Assembly: GCA_964251665.1 (NCBI GenBank)
Contig: CAXUKO010000023.1
Span: 1 to 64,000, forward strand
Length of the DNA: 64,000 nucleotides
Direction of reading: 5' to 3'
Source: JBBQLG01 sp964251665
GTDB taxonomy: Bacteria; Bacteroidota; Bacteroidia; Cytophagales; Spirosomataceae
Made by a program: the position numbers and the translations under genes. Under the pieces are notes generated by a model. It saw only the letters and a list, made by a program, of their open reading frames with translations, did not search any database and was not told the origin of the DNA. Below are positions 1 through 8,873 of this stretch, piece by piece (positions within the stretch are counted from its first letter, which is position 1; the number at the start of each line of letters is the position of its first letter).

Positions 1-2
1 GG

Positions 3-1604
3 TTGTCGGACCCGGCTCAGGGGGTGGATCTGCTGGCGGGTTTACCGCGCCAGGGTGTGCTGGCCGATGGATGGTATGGATGGAAACGACAACCGGCCAG
101 CGAGAATCAGACGAGTTACCTCGACTATTGGAGTGCACGTACCGGGATACGAACTTATGATCGCTTTAGCTCCCCGGACTTGAGTATCAAGTTTGTCAAG
201 GCTTCCGCAACTTCTACTATCACTCGTGACTTAGGAACAGCCAACGACTCAACTAGTTCATGGCGGCTATGGGGAGTACTTAGTCATGAAGAGGATGCCT
301 TTAATACCGACGAGGGACCGACTAAAAATGGCGGGTCTTACTTTGAGGTGCTTGATGCCAGTGACAAAGTCATCGCCCGGCTAAACTCTTATGTATATTA
401 TAATAAACCAGCTCAAAGCTACCCATCTTTCATTTATGGAAATGGTAAAGTAATTGCCCAAGGGGCATATTTTACTGATTTGTCTAAGGTGATGAATCTA
501 TCTCAACCGCTGGATATTCAAGTAGCGAATGGGCAGGTAACCTTTCTGCTTGGCCCTTATGATGCCATTACTACCCCCGTCTTCGATGCCACCAGTAACT
601 GGCGGAAACCCAAAACAGTACGATTGTATTTCTGGGGAGCGGGTTATAACCAGACCCGCGCGGTTGATATAGAAAGTTTGTGGTTCTCATCTACCGTCAA
701 CAAAACACCAGCAGCCAGTCTGGCCAGCGCGCCAGCGGTTGATCTTAGTGTATCTCTACTTACCAACAAACGTGTTACTCAAGTGGGCACGCCTGTTTCA
801 TTTAGCCTATGTGTGCACAATTCCATGAGTACTGCTATCAGCTCAGCTGTTAAGGCGCAATGGACGTGTCGCTTACCAGCGAATCTAGAACTGGTCAATG
901 CGGACAACTTGGTATACGCAGACGGAATCATCACTGGATCGGTAAAAAATCTGGCGTCGCTTGCTGACACTACCTTTATTTTCCAGGTCAGACCGCAGGT
1001 AGCTGGCGCGTATCAAACGTCGGTACAGCTATCAACAGTAAACTTTCCAGATTCCGACAGTACTCCCGGCTCTGGCACGGCCGATGGTGAAGACGACGCA
1101 GGAACCGCCGATTTTCGTACGGTTGAACCATCTACTAATGTATTCAGCTCGCCAAATCCCAACCAAGCTAAACTTCCAGCTGTTGTCAGCAATCAACCAA
1201 TGACTGATTCAACAAAAGCGGATCTAAGCTTGGGAGTAGCGCTCAGCAAGTGCGTAGTGTCTATAAATGAGCCCGCTACATTCACCATAGCGGTCAGCAA
1301 CGCAGGGGGATTGGATGCCACCAATGTTGTGGTGAATAGCGTATTGCCAGCCGGTTTGAAATTTGTCGATGGTGTAGGGTGGCAATCGGCAAATAGTTTA
1401 CTGAGTTATACAATCGCCAGTCTACCAGCAGGAACCACACTAAATCTTACATTCCAGGTCCAGGCAATAAGCAAAGGGGATTGGGCGATTCAGGCTCAAA
1501 TTGTGTCCGCGAGTGCTACCGATCCAGATTCGGTAATGGGCAATGGGTTTAGAAATGGCGAAGATGATCAAGCCCAGATAGATCTTCGAGTTATAACGCC
1601 CTAA
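3..1604 (+). CDS. DUF11-repeat surface protein, 5' end missing
   Basis: This gene enters the window from the left: the frame is open to the edge and the first codon is not a credible start. Residues about 1-235 of the visible part form a beta-rich domain I do not recognise. Two DUF11-type beta-sandwich repeats follow, at about 245-365 and 410-530. Each repeat ends with an acidic motif (DSTPGSGTADGEDD and DSVMGNGFRNGEDD) that recurs in large Cytophagales surface proteins and could bind calcium; that role is inference. There is no type IX sorting domain at the C-terminus, which stops soon after the second acidic motif. A role in cell-surface adhesion or structure is likely, but the function is unknown. 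The signal peptide, if any, lies outside the window. Confidence 0.8.
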   Translation: MSDPAQGVDLLAGLPRQGVLADGWYGWKRQPASENQTSYLDYWSARTGIRTYDRFSSPDLSIKFVKASATSTITRDLGTANDSTSSWRLWGVLSHEEDAFNTDEGPTKNGGSYFEVLDASDKVIARLNSYVYYNKPAQSYPSFIYGNGKVIAQGAYFTDLSKVMNLSQPLDIQVANGQVTFLLGPYDAITTPVFDATSNWRKPKTVRLYFWGAGYNQTRAVDIESLWFSSTVNKTPAASLASAPAVDLSVSLLTNKRVTQVGTPVSFSLCVHNSMSTAISSAVKAQWTCRLPANLELVNADNLVYADGIITGSVKNLASLADTTFIFQVRPQVAGAYQTSVQLSTVNFPDSDSTPGSGTADGEDDAGTADFRTVEPSTNVFSSPNPNQAKLPAVVSNQPMTDSTKADLSLGVALSKCVVSINEPATFTIAVSNAGGLDATNVVVNSVLPAGLKFVDGVGWQSANSLLSYTIASLPAGTTLNLTFQVQAISKGDWAIQAQIVSASATDPDSVMGNGFRNGEDDQAQIDLRVITP

Positions 1605-1674
1605 TGCCACCGTAATTTTTGTCACTACTATCTCAATAAGCCAACTCGTCTTCTTTTGATAGAACAAAGTTTTC

Positions 1675-1720
1675 AAAAACAAAAAAATGGCCCCACAAGC
1701 GTTTGCTTATAAGACCATTT
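1675..1720 (-). terminator. Rho-independent terminator after tRNA-Met
   Basis: Read on the minus strand, the arms at 1705-1720 and 1685-1700 form a 16-bp stem with no mismatch if G-U pairs are allowed, around a 4-base AAAC loop, and are followed by a T-rich tract. It lies 14 bases beyond the tRNA 3' end and so fits as its terminator. Confidence 0.8.
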
Positions 1721-1733
1721 AAAATCAATTTTG

Positions 1734-1807
1734 TGGGCCAGCCTGGACTCGAACCAGGGACTTACTGATTATGAGTCAGGCACTCTAACCAACTGAGTTA
1801 CAAGCCC
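1734..1807 (-). tRNA. tRNA-Met (anticodon CAT), elongator type
   Basis: The minus strand folds into a 74-base cloverleaf: acceptor GGGCTTG paired with CTGGCCC, a 4-bp D stem, anticodon loop CTCATAA, and T arm CCTGG-TTCGAGT-CCAGG, with discriminator A. The CAT anticodon would fit elongator Met, initiator Met or lysidine-modified Ile2. The G1-C72 acceptor pair argues against an initiator, and the overall sequence resembles Bacteroidota elongator tRNA-Met. CCA is not encoded. Two non-Watson-Crick contacts are visible: T-T at acceptor pair 6-67 and C-T at the base of the anticodon stem. Confidence 0.93.
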
Positions 1808-1977
1808 GCGTCGGTGGCGATTAGCCAACAGACACGCAAATATACGATTTCCGAAACGCCAGCGCAAGTGCCAGTCCCGCGTTCTGGCAACGCTGATAGC
1901 TATTCTGAGGGTTGAGTACCACCGACAAACCTAAAGTTTCGGGTATCTTTACTGCCGGAACAAGACCCGTACCGGCA

Positions 1978-3237
1978 ATGCCGACCAATAAAAAGAAGAT
2001 TCTCAACGATCCTGTGTATGGGTTTATCACGCTGCCCGGCGAATTGATGTTCGACCTTGTTGAACACCCATATTTCCAGCGGCTTCGACGGATTAAACAG
2101 TTGGGACTTTCCGAATACGTTTACCCTGGAGCACTACATACCCGGTTTCATCACGCGCTCGGTGCCATGCACCTTATGGGGCAAGCTATTCAGACGTTGC
2201 GCAGTAAAGGACATAGTATTAGCGAAGACGAATGTGAAGCCGCTCAGGTGGCAATTTTGCTCCACGATATTGGCCACGGGCCGTTTTCGCACGTGTTGGA
2301 ATGCTGCATTCTCCAGAATGTTCCCCATGAGGAGATTTCACTATTGCTCATGCGGGATCTTAACCAGCAGTTTAACGGGGCATTATCCCTGGCTATCCGC
2401 ATGTTTGAGGGGTCGTACGAGCGGCCGTTTTTCCACCAGCTCATTTCCTCTCAACTCGATATGGACCGGATGGATTACCTGAATCGGGACTCATTTTATT
2501 CGGGAGTGGCAGAAGGAACCATCGGGGCTGAACGGCTCATCAAACTTCTCGATCTGGTTGATGACTCATTAGTAGTTGAGGAAAAAGGTATTCTGAGCGT
2601 AGAAAATTTTCTGAACGCCCGGCGCATTATGTACTGGCAGGTGTATCTGCACAAAACGTCCATTTGTGTAGAGTCCATGCTGATTCAAGTGTTACGGCGC
2701 GCGCGGTATCTGACCGAACAGGCCGGGTTACTTCCAACAGACCAGAAACTGGGCGAATCACTGTTCGCACTACCTGACTTTTCCCTGTTTTTGAACAATA
2801 CCATTTCCCTGGAAGAATTTAGGACTAATCCACGTTACATCAAAGCGTTCACCCGATTGGACGATTTCGATGTCTGGGCCTGTATTAAAGCCTGGCGCTA
2901 TCATCCCGACCGAGTGCTGTCGGCACTTTGCGTGATGCTGCTTGACCGCCATCTGTTCAAGATTGCTCTGTCGACCGGGCCGCTGGCTCCTGAGTTTGTG
3001 CAACAGATTGAAGAAGAACTGCGTAGTAAAGGGGTGACAGATGATGAACTTACCTATTTCAGGGTAGAAGGTCAGGCAACAAATGCGGCTTATATGCCTT
3101 CGGGGGATGCCATTAATATTAAACTGCGCAGTGGCCGTGTGGTCGATATTGCCGATGCCTCAGATTTACCCAATATTAAAGCCCTGAGTAATATTGTTCG
3201 GCGTTATTATGTCTGCTGGGCAAAGCAATTGAATTGA
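1978..3237 (+). CDS. HD-domain phosphohydrolase (COG1078, dGTPase-like)
   Basis: This is a 419-residue HD-superfamily metal-dependent phosphohydrolase, related to dNTP triphosphohydrolases. The first His lies in HHALGAMHL (about residue 58), the HD pair in LLHDIGHGPFSH (about 95) and a later Asp in QLDMDRMDYLNRDSF (about 160), which is the family's HD signature set. The frame is open back to a TTG at 1912, but ATG at 1978 gives the family's usual N-terminus (KKKILNDPVYGFI) and is preferred. The gene stands directly upstream of lpxD, 145 bases away and on the same strand, an arrangement seen in other Bacteroidota. The substrate cannot be told from sequence. Confidence 0.88.
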   Translation: MPTNKKKILNDPVYGFITLPGELMFDLVEHPYFQRLRRIKQLGLSEYVYPGALHTRFHHALGAMHLMGQAIQTLRSKGHSISEDECEAAQVAILLHDIGHGPFSHVLECCILQNVPHEEISLLLMRDLNQQFNGALSLAIRMFEGSYERPFFHQLISSQLDMDRMDYLNRDSFYSGVAEGTIGAERLIKLLDLVDDSLVVEEKGILSVENFLNARRIMYWQVYLHKTSICVESMLIQVLRRARYLTEQAGLLPTDQKLGESLFALPDFSLFLNNTISLEEFRTNPRYIKAFTRLDDFDVWACIKAWRYHPDRVLSALCVMLLDRHLFKIALSTGPLAPEFVQQIEEELRSKGVTDDELTYFRVEGQATNAAYMPSGDAINIKLRSGRVVDIADASDLPNIKALSNIVRRYYVCWAKQLN

Positions 3238-3382
3238 GGCTCTGTCTCTATGTTAAGCTTGGACAAATCCGCCATTTTCTTGAAATAATCCGGTAGCTAT
3301 ACGAATAGTGCAATTAGTTACCTACCTTAGCACCCAGAACTTCCGAATGCAACCACCCGAGTGTTGCGCCCAAGATCACGAT

Positions 3383-4411
3383 ATGGAGTTTACCGTTAAG
3401 CAGATTGCTATGCTGCTGGATGGCGAGGTAGCCGGAGACGAAACCTTGACTGTCAGTCAGTTATCAAAGATTGAAGAAGGCCAACCCGGAAGTATTTCGT
3501 TTCTGGCCAATTTAAAATACGAACCTCATCTTTACACCACCCAAGCTTCTGTGGTGATTGTTGACCGCTCGTTTGCGCCCAAAAAGCCTGTTCCGGCCAC
3601 CCTGATCTTTGTAGAAAATTCCTATTCTGCTTTTACCCGCTTGCTTGAAGAATACCAGCAGCGGGTTAACAACGGGCGTTCAGGCGTTGAGCAGCCTGCC
3701 TTTGCAGGTGAGGGTAGCACCATTGGTGATGGTGGCTACCGGGGGGCATTTTCATACATTGGTAAAAACTGCCGGATCGGCAAGAACGTCACGCTCTATC
3801 CCCAGGCCTATATTGGCGACAACGTTACCATTGGTGATAACACCATAGTCTACTCCGGAGCAAAAGTGCAGCATAACTGTGTAGTTGGGCAGTTCTGTAC
3901 GATTCACCCAAATGCCGTAATTGGCAGCGAAGGATTCGGTTTTGCGCCCCAGCCCGATGGCTCGTATAAGAACATTCCGCAGTTAGGTAATGTGGTGCTG
4001 GAAGATTATGTCAGCGTTGGGGCAAACACAACCATCGACTGTGCAACGATGGGTTCGACGTTGATTCGACAGGGCGCTAAAATTGACAATCTAGTGCAGA
4101 TTGCTCATAACGTCGAGATTGGTCGCCATACCGTTATCGCTGCTCAAACGGGCATTTCGGGCTCCACCAAAATTGGGGACTATTGCGTGATTGCCGGACA
4201 GGTCGGCATTGTGGGCCATATCACGGTGGCGAATCATACTAAAGTGGGAGCCAAATCTGGCATTAATCGGACCATTAAGGAAGAAGGACAGTCGCTAAAC
4301 GGGGTTCCTTTACAGGAGATGAAAGACAGCCTGCGTGCTCAGGCCTTGTTCCGTAAACTGCCCCAATTAGATAAACGGGTGCAGGAAATAGAAAAAATAG
4401 TGGGTAAGTGA
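3383..4411 (+). CDS. lpxD: UDP-3-O-acylglucosamine N-acyltransferase LpxD
   Basis: LpxD transfers the second 3-hydroxyacyl chain from ACP to the 2-amino group of UDP-3-O-acyl-glucosamine in lipid A synthesis, in the cytoplasm. The 342-residue protein has the N-terminal LpxD domain (ending near GSISFLANLKYEPHL), then a left-handed beta-helix built from hexapeptide repeats such as IGKNVTLYPQAYIGDNVTIG, and a helical C-terminus. The catalytic His is in IAHNVEIGRHTVIAAQTG. The frame extends upstream to a GTG at 3308, but ATG at 3383 gives the standard start (MEFTVKQIAMLL). It leads the cluster lpxD - lpxC/fabZ - lpxA, with gaps of 68 and 106 bases. Confidence 0.96.
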   Translation: MEFTVKQIAMLLDGEVAGDETLTVSQLSKIEEGQPGSISFLANLKYEPHLYTTQASVVIVDRSFAPKKPVPATLIFVENSYSAFTRLLEEYQQRVNNGRSGVEQPAFAGEGSTIGDGGYRGAFSYIGKNCRIGKNVTLYPQAYIGDNVTIGDNTIVYSGAKVQHNCVVGQFCTIHPNAVIGSEGFGFAPQPDGSYKNIPQLGNVVLEDYVSVGANTTIDCATMGSTLIRQGAKIDNLVQIAHNVEIGRHTVIAAQTGISGSTKIGDYCVIAGQVGIVGHITVANHTKVGAKSGINRTIKEEGQSLNGVPLQEMKDSLRAQALFRKLPQLDKRVQEIEKIVGK

Positions 4412-4479
4412 GTGAGTTAACCCCTGAACTTTACGAAAACGTACGGACTCACCCATTCACCGACTGACTGACTAAACCA

Positions 4480-5889
4480 ATGAACAGCAAGCAGCAAACC
4501 ATCCAAAAATCGGTATCGGTATCGGGCGTCGGACTTCATACCGGCGTATCGGCAACGATGACGTTTTTGCCCGCGCCAGCCAACCACGGCTACAAATTCC
4601 AGCGCGTGGATCTACCCGGTCAGCCCATTGTAGACGCTGATGTCGATAATGTAGTCGACCTCTCACGCGGTACGACAATTGAACAGAGCGGAGCCCGAAT
4701 CCATACGGTCGAACATACCCTGGCTGCTTTAGTAGGCTTGCAGATCGATAATGCCCTGATTCAGCTGGACGGTCCCGAACCGCCCATCATGGATGGCAGC
4801 TCGATTCAATTTATTAATGCCCTTTATGAAGCCGGGCTGGAAGAGCAGAACGCATCGCGAAAGTATTTTGAGATTACAGAAGCTGTCCATTACCGCAATG
4901 CGGAAAAGAACATTGAGATTGCCGCCCTGCCGCTGAGTGATTACCGGCTCACGGTGATGGTAGATTATAACTCACGGGTGATCAGCAGTCAGCATGCCTC
5001 ACTCAACGACATCAGCCAGTTTCCAACCGAGATCGCCAACTGCCGGACGTTCGTTTTTCTGCACGAGCTGGAGATGTTGTACAAGCAGGACCTCATTAAA
5101 GGGGGTGACCTGACAAACGCCATTGTGATTGTTGACCGTGACGTGAAAGACGGCGAACTGGATTACCTCGCCGACCTGCTGCACAAGCCCAAAGTGAGCG
5201 TAAACCGTCGTGAGGGTATCCTGAACAACCTGGAACTGCACTACCCTAACGAGATGGCCCGCCATAAGCTTCTCGATATGATCGGAGACCTGGCGCTGAT
5301 CGGGCAACCTATTAAAGCACAGATCCTGGCCGCGCGGCCGGGTCATGCGGCAAACGTGGCATTCGCCAAGAAAGTAAAGAAAATCATTCAAAAAACGGCT
5401 GCTAATCAGGTACCTAACTACGACCCCAAGCAACCGCCTGTGTTGGATATTGGCCAGATCTCGACACTATTACCGCACCGCTATCCGTTTCAGATGATCG
5501 ACAAGATTATCGCTCTTACCGAATCGAGCGTAGTTGGTCTTAAAAACGTCACCATGAATGAGCAGTTTTTCATGGGACATTTTCCGGGTAATCCGGTCAT
5601 GCCGGGCGTGATGCAACTCGAAGGTATGGCTCAGACGGGGGGTATTTTAGTGCTGAGTACGGTTCCTGATCCCGAAAATTACTGGCCTTACCTGATTGGT
5701 ATCGACAATTGCCGCTTCCGCCGGAATGTGGTACCGGGCGATACCATTATTTTCCGCTGCGACTTCACATCGCCCATGAAACGGGGTATTGTTAAGATGC
5801 AGGGCCGGGGTTACGTCAGCGGCCAGTTGGTCTGCGAAGCTGATATGATTGCCAATTTGGTAAAGAAAAATAGGGTCACCAGTCAGTAA
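4480..5889 (+). CDS. lpxC-fabZ: Fused LpxC deacetylase / FabZ dehydratase
   Basis: This 469-residue protein joins two enzymes. Residues about 1-305 are LpxC, the zinc deacetylase that commits UDP-3-O-acyl-GlcNAc to lipid A; the zinc ligand His is in HTVEHTLAAL (about residue 79), and the later His/Asp ligands lie in LHYPNEMARHKLLDMIGD. Residues about 318-465 are FabZ, the 3-hydroxyacyl-ACP dehydratase of fatty acid synthesis, with the hot-dog helix motif GHFPGNPVMPGV followed by the catalytic Glu in MQLEGMAQTGG. FabZ and the LpxA/LpxD acyltransferases draw on the same 3-hydroxyacyl-ACP pool, so one polypeptide links the two routes. The fusion is normal for Bacteroidota and not novel. Confidence 0.97.
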   Translation: MNSKQQTIQKSVSVSGVGLHTGVSATMTFLPAPANHGYKFQRVDLPGQPIVDADVDNVVDLSRGTTIEQSGARIHTVEHTLAALVGLQIDNALIQLDGPEPPIMDGSSIQFINALYEAGLEEQNASRKYFEITEAVHYRNAEKNIEIAALPLSDYRLTVMVDYNSRVISSQHASLNDISQFPTEIANCRTFVFLHELEMLYKQDLIKGGDLTNAIVIVDRDVKDGELDYLADLLHKPKVSVNRREGILNNLELHYPNEMARHKLLDMIGDLALIGQPIKAQILAARPGHAANVAFAKKVKKIIQKTAANQVPNYDPKQPPVLDIGQISTLLPHRYPFQMIDKIIALTESSVVGLKNVTMNEQFFMGHFPGNPVMPGVMQLEGMAQTGGILVLSTVPDPENYWPYLIGIDNCRFRRNVVPGDTIIFRCDFTSPMKRGIVKMQGRGYVSGQLVCEADMIANLVKKNRVTSQ

Positions 5890-5995
5890 GCAGGTAAGCG
5901 GCTTCGCCTAAGTCAGTAATTCAATACGGCATCGCGCTGCATACTTACTGACTCACCAACTTTACTGATTTGACTGACTTACCGACTGTATAAAG

Positions 5996-6793
5996 ATGAT
6001 TCAACCATTAGCTTACGTCCATCCAGAGGCCAAAATCGCGCAGAACGTGGTGATTGAGCCGTTTGCCATCATTCATAAAAACGTTGAAATCGACGAGGGC
6101 ACCTGGATTGGTTCGCACGCGGTTATCAATGAGGGTGCCCGAATCGGCAAAAACTGTCAGATTTTTTCGGGTGCTGTTATTTCTGCCACGCCACAGGATC
6201 TGAAATTTAAAGGAGAAGTTACCCGCGCTTACATCGGTGACAACACAACGATTCGCGAATACGCAACGATCAGCCGGGGTACCGAGGAGCATTGGAAAAC
6301 CGAAATTGGTGCAAATTGCCTGATTATGGCTTATGCCCACGTAGCTCACGATTGCCGAATCGGAAACCACTGTATTCTAACGAATAATGTCCAGATGGCA
6401 GGCCATGTCCATATGAGTGACTGGGCAATCATTGGCGGGTCGAGCTCTGTACTTCAATTCACCCGTATTGGCGCGCACGCCATGATTTCGGGCGGTTCTT
6501 TGGTTCGTAAAGATGTTCCCCCCTATACGAAAGCAGCCCGCGAGCCACTTACTTACACCGGTATCAACTCCATTGGCCTGCGCCGACGCGGGTTTTCGAG
6601 CGAGAAGATTAACGAGATTCAGGAAATCTACCGGTACATTTATATGAAGGGGCTTAACAATGCCGATGCCCTCACACAAATTGACCTCGAGCTGCTTCCA
6701 TCCGACGAGCGTGACGAGATTGTTAACTTCATTCGCACCTCCGAACGTGGCATTATGCGCGGACCGGGCGGATCGGTTAGCAGCGAGCAGTAG
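5996..6793 (+). CDS. lpxA: UDP-N-acetylglucosamine acyltransferase LpxA
   Basis: LpxA carries out the first step of lipid A synthesis, moving a 3-hydroxyacyl chain from ACP to the 3-OH of UDP-GlcNAc. The 265-residue length is typical. Hexapeptide repeats (IGSHAVINEGARIGKNCQIF and others) form the beta-helix, the catalytic His lies in YAHVAHDCRIGNHC, and a helical C-terminal domain begins near FSSEKINEIQEIYRYIY. The ATG at 5996 gives a standard N-terminus. It is the last gene of the lpx cluster; its stop codon lies inside the left arm of the long palindrome at 6790-6856, which probably ends transcription. Confidence 0.96.
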   Translation: MIQPLAYVHPEAKIAQNVVIEPFAIIHKNVEIDEGTWIGSHAVINEGARIGKNCQIFSGAVISATPQDLKFKGEVTRAYIGDNTTIREYATISRGTEEHWKTEIGANCLIMAYAHVAHDCRIGNHCILTNNVQMAGHVHMSDWAIIGGSSSVLQFTRIGAHAMISGGSLVRKDVPPYTKAAREPLTYTGINSIGLRRRGFSSEKINEIQEIYRYIYMKGLNNADALTQIDLELLPSDERDEIVNFIRTSERGIMRGPGGSVSSEQ

Positions 6794-6856
6794 TTAATGG
6801 TTTGCAGTTTGTAGTTCCTCCGGTGAGATAACTACAAACTACAAACCATTAACTAC
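6790..6856. terminator. 27-bp-arm palindrome spanning two convergent stop codons
   Basis: Arms at 6790-6816 and 6830-6856 are 27 bases each and pair with a single mismatch around a 13-base loop. The left arm contains the lpxA stop (6791-6793) and the right arm the stop of the leftward gene (6853-6855). A bidirectional terminator is the simplest reading, although the stem is unusually long and AT-rich for one. Confidence 0.7.
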
Positions 6857-7200
6857 CCTACCTGCTGCTGCAAACTGTGCAGGGTGGCCAGCAACCGCTC
6901 AAGTTCTATCTGCTGCGCACTGGCTTCCGGCGTATCCATCACCTTCTGCGTCTGATCAATCAGCTGCTGGAATAGCTGTTTCAACTGTCCGGCGTCGGGC
7001 GTTCCCTGAAGAGCAGCTTTCAGTTCGTTTAGCGTACCGGCAATAACGTCAGTCGCTTCATTGCCGTTGTTAGCCAGAGCATTCAGCCACTGGTCGAGCA
7101 GAGAAGCGCCATCAGATGGGGTAGTCGAGTCGATACCGCTGTCGAAGAGGTAATCTGTCTGCTCGATGAGTTTCGTAATATCCGGGTTTTGCGAAATCAT
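6853..7200 (-). CDS. Hypothetical helical protein, single repeat unit
   Basis: This is a 115-residue protein with no signal peptide or membrane segment, rich in Gln, Leu and Asp and probably all-helical. Residues about 32-95 (GASLLDQWLNALANNG ... PDAGQLKQLFQQLIDQTQKV) match two repeats in the next gene upstream (7290-8012), so the two genes are paralogous. I do not recognise the family. The ATG at 7200 follows an 89-base gap after the neighbouring gene, with which it may be co-transcribed. No catalytic motif is visible. Confidence 0.7.
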   Translation of the reverse strand: MISQNPDITKLIEQTDYLFDSGIDSTTPSDGASLLDQWLNALANNGNEATDVIAGTLNELKAALQGTPDAGQLKQLFQQLIDQTQKVMDTPEASAQQIELERLLATLHSLQQQVG

Positions 7201-7289
7201 GATTTTACAAGTTATAAATTGATGATTAGAGGTTTGTAGTCGTCAACTCGTCAACAGGTTTAACATACCAGAAGCCAACCACAAACTTT

Positions 7290-8012
7290 CTAAGATAACG
7301 GCTGGGCAAAACTGATGAGTGCCGTAGCCAGATTGGTTAACTGTGTGCGGTAGGCTTCGCCAGCGGCATTATTCGCCAGATCCTGCGTTGCACCCGCCAG
7401 ATTGCGCATGAGTTGCTCGGTACCGCGTAGATTACCGTCATTAAGCGCATCACGGAGCTGCATCAGGGGTGCTTCCAGCCATTGCGTAGTTGGGTCGGCC
7501 CGCAAAATGTCAATCCAGTCCGACACCATCAAGACGCCGTGTTCAGGGGTAGTAGCCGTCGTTCCTCCGCTGAGCACCGCCAGGGTATCGTTAAGCATCT
7601 GCTGCGCCCGATCGCCGGGGTCATTTGGATTGTAATTCGTGCGGGTATCGGGCTGATTATCGGCCAGAGCGTTATCATCGTTTACCCGGTTCAGGTCAGT
7701 AGCGAATGTGCGTAATGAATCGGTTAGCTGATTAAGCGAACTGGCATTTTCGCCGGTGAACGTACGAGCCAGCGACTGGGTATGGTCTGCCAGGGTGTTA
7801 AGCAGTTGACGGACGCGGTCAGCGTCGGGGGCGGGATTGAGTAGCTCATCGTAGAGATCACTCATTTTCTCGGCCACGGGCTGGGCTCCGACATTTTTAA
7901 GGACCGAAATCCAGTCTTTCAGCAAATCAGCGCCGGTGGCGGGCGCTACATCGCGCTGGGAAAGTGTTTGCAGTGTACCTTGCAGCATCACGTGCGGTTG
8001 GGCATGTGCCAT
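7290..8012 (-). CDS. Hypothetical protein with two helical repeats
   Basis: The gene encodes 240 residues with two copies of a helical unit, one near the N-terminus (TGADLLKDWISVLKNVG ... PDADRVRQLLNTLADHTQSL) and one in the C-terminal half (VLMVSDWIDILRAD ... RGTEQLMRNLAGATQDLA), separated by an Asp/Asn-rich linker. A third copy is the downstream 115-residue protein. The frame opens at a TTG (8030), but ATG at 8012 is the better start; ATG at 7988 is also possible. There is no signal peptide. The function is unknown; repeated helical units without catalytic residues suggest a structural or binding role. Confidence 0.7.
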   Translation of the reverse strand: MAHAQPHVMLQGTLQTLSQRDVAPATGADLLKDWISVLKNVGAQPVAEKMSDLYDELLNPAPDADRVRQLLNTLADHTQSLARTFTGENASSLNQLTDSLRTFATDLNRVNDDNALADNQPDTRTNYNPNDPGDRAQQMLNDTLAVLSGGTTATTPEHGVLMVSDWIDILRADPTTQWLEAPLMQLRDALNDGNLRGTEQLMRNLAGATQDLANNAAGEAYRTQLTNLATALISFAQPLS

Positions 8013-8153
8013 ACGTTTACGTTGAGTCAAATTAGCGTGTATACGATTGAAACCCGCCCGCCGAACGAATGTTTATCTTGTAACTCTACAGACTAACAAA
8101 ATCTATCCAGAACACCCTGTAGACCTGTTTACTGTGGTATTACCCATTTATTT

Positions 8154-8771
8154 ATGCAACTGATCGCCGAGCAGATTGGCAAAAAATACCGGCGTGAATG
8201 GATCTTCCGACATGTTGACCTATCGCTGTCGGCGGGTAACAGCTACACGTTTGTTGGGCCAAATGGCAGCGGTAAATCTACTCTGCTGCAACTTTTGGCA
8301 GGCGGGTTACCCGCTACAGAAGGTACGTTGACCTTCACAAAAGACAGTCGCCCGATTGATCCGGACGACTGGTTTCGGCAGGTGATTATAGCGGCCCCCT
8401 ACCTCGAACTGATCGAAGAACTTACCCTATTTGAACTACTTGATTTTCACCAGCAGTTCAAACAATTTAAACCCGGGTTAACGCTCGACACGATTGTTGA
8501 GCGCCTGTTGCTAACCAATGCCAGAAACAAGGAAATCCGCTATTTTTCATCCGGCATGAAACAGCGTGTTAAACTCGGGCTGGCTTTCTTCTCTGATGTT
8601 CCGGTCGTAATTCTGGATGAGCCAACGTCCAATCTTGATGCACAGGGCACCGCCTGGTACCGCGCTGAAGTGCAGAAACTCGCTCCCGACCAACTGTTGC
8701 TGATTGGCTCCAATCAACCGGCGGAGTACGATTTTTGCCCCAATGTGATCGATGTCACTCAGTGGAAGTAA
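8154..8771 (+). CDS. ABC transporter ATP-binding protein, stand-alone
   Basis: This is a 205-residue ABC ATPase. Walker A is GPNGSGKST (about residues 34-42), the signature is YFSSGMKQRVKLG (about 130) in which SSGM stands in for the canonical LSGGQ, and Walker B is VVILDEPTSNLD (about 152). It is compact, like the ATPases of CcmA/Gld-type exporters. No permease gene is adjacent: the left neighbour is divergent and of unknown function, and the right neighbour is a secreted protein. Substrate and partner are unknown. Confidence 0.88.
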   Translation: MQLIAEQIGKKYRREWIFRHVDLSLSAGNSYTFVGPNGSGKSTLLQLLAGGLPATEGTLTFTKDSRPIDPDDWFRQVIIAAPYLELIEELTLFELLDFHQQFKQFKPGLTLDTIVERLLLTNARNKEIRYFSSGMKQRVKLGLAFFSDVPVVILDEPTSNLDAQGTAWYRAEVQKLAPDQLLLIGSNQPAEYDFCPNVIDVTQWK

Positions 8772-8831
8772 TTACCTTATTTTCATACCAATTCCATGAA
8801 GCCGTGCAACACCGGAGCGTTCAGATGCGAA

Positions 8832-8839
8832 TAGTTTTG
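8832..8839 (+). promoter_or_regulatory. Candidate -7 element TAGTTTTG
   Basis: This exact match to the Bacteroidota -7 consensus TAnnTTTG lies 34 bases before the ATG of the PKD/CHU_C gene. No clear TTTG -33 box was seen at the right spacing. Confidence 0.45.
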
Positions 8840-8873
8840 TAGCTTTAAGACCTATTCCCAAGCTATCGGTGCT

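Noticed and set aside
4480..5889. LpxC-FabZ fusion as a novelty
   Set aside because: This fusion is standard in Bacteroidota.
5882..5952. Inverted GTCAGTAAG/CTTACTGAC arms and repeated GACTGACT words in the lpxC-lpxA gap
   Set aside because: The arms are only 9 bases and 53 bases apart; the words are short and common, so no function is claimed.
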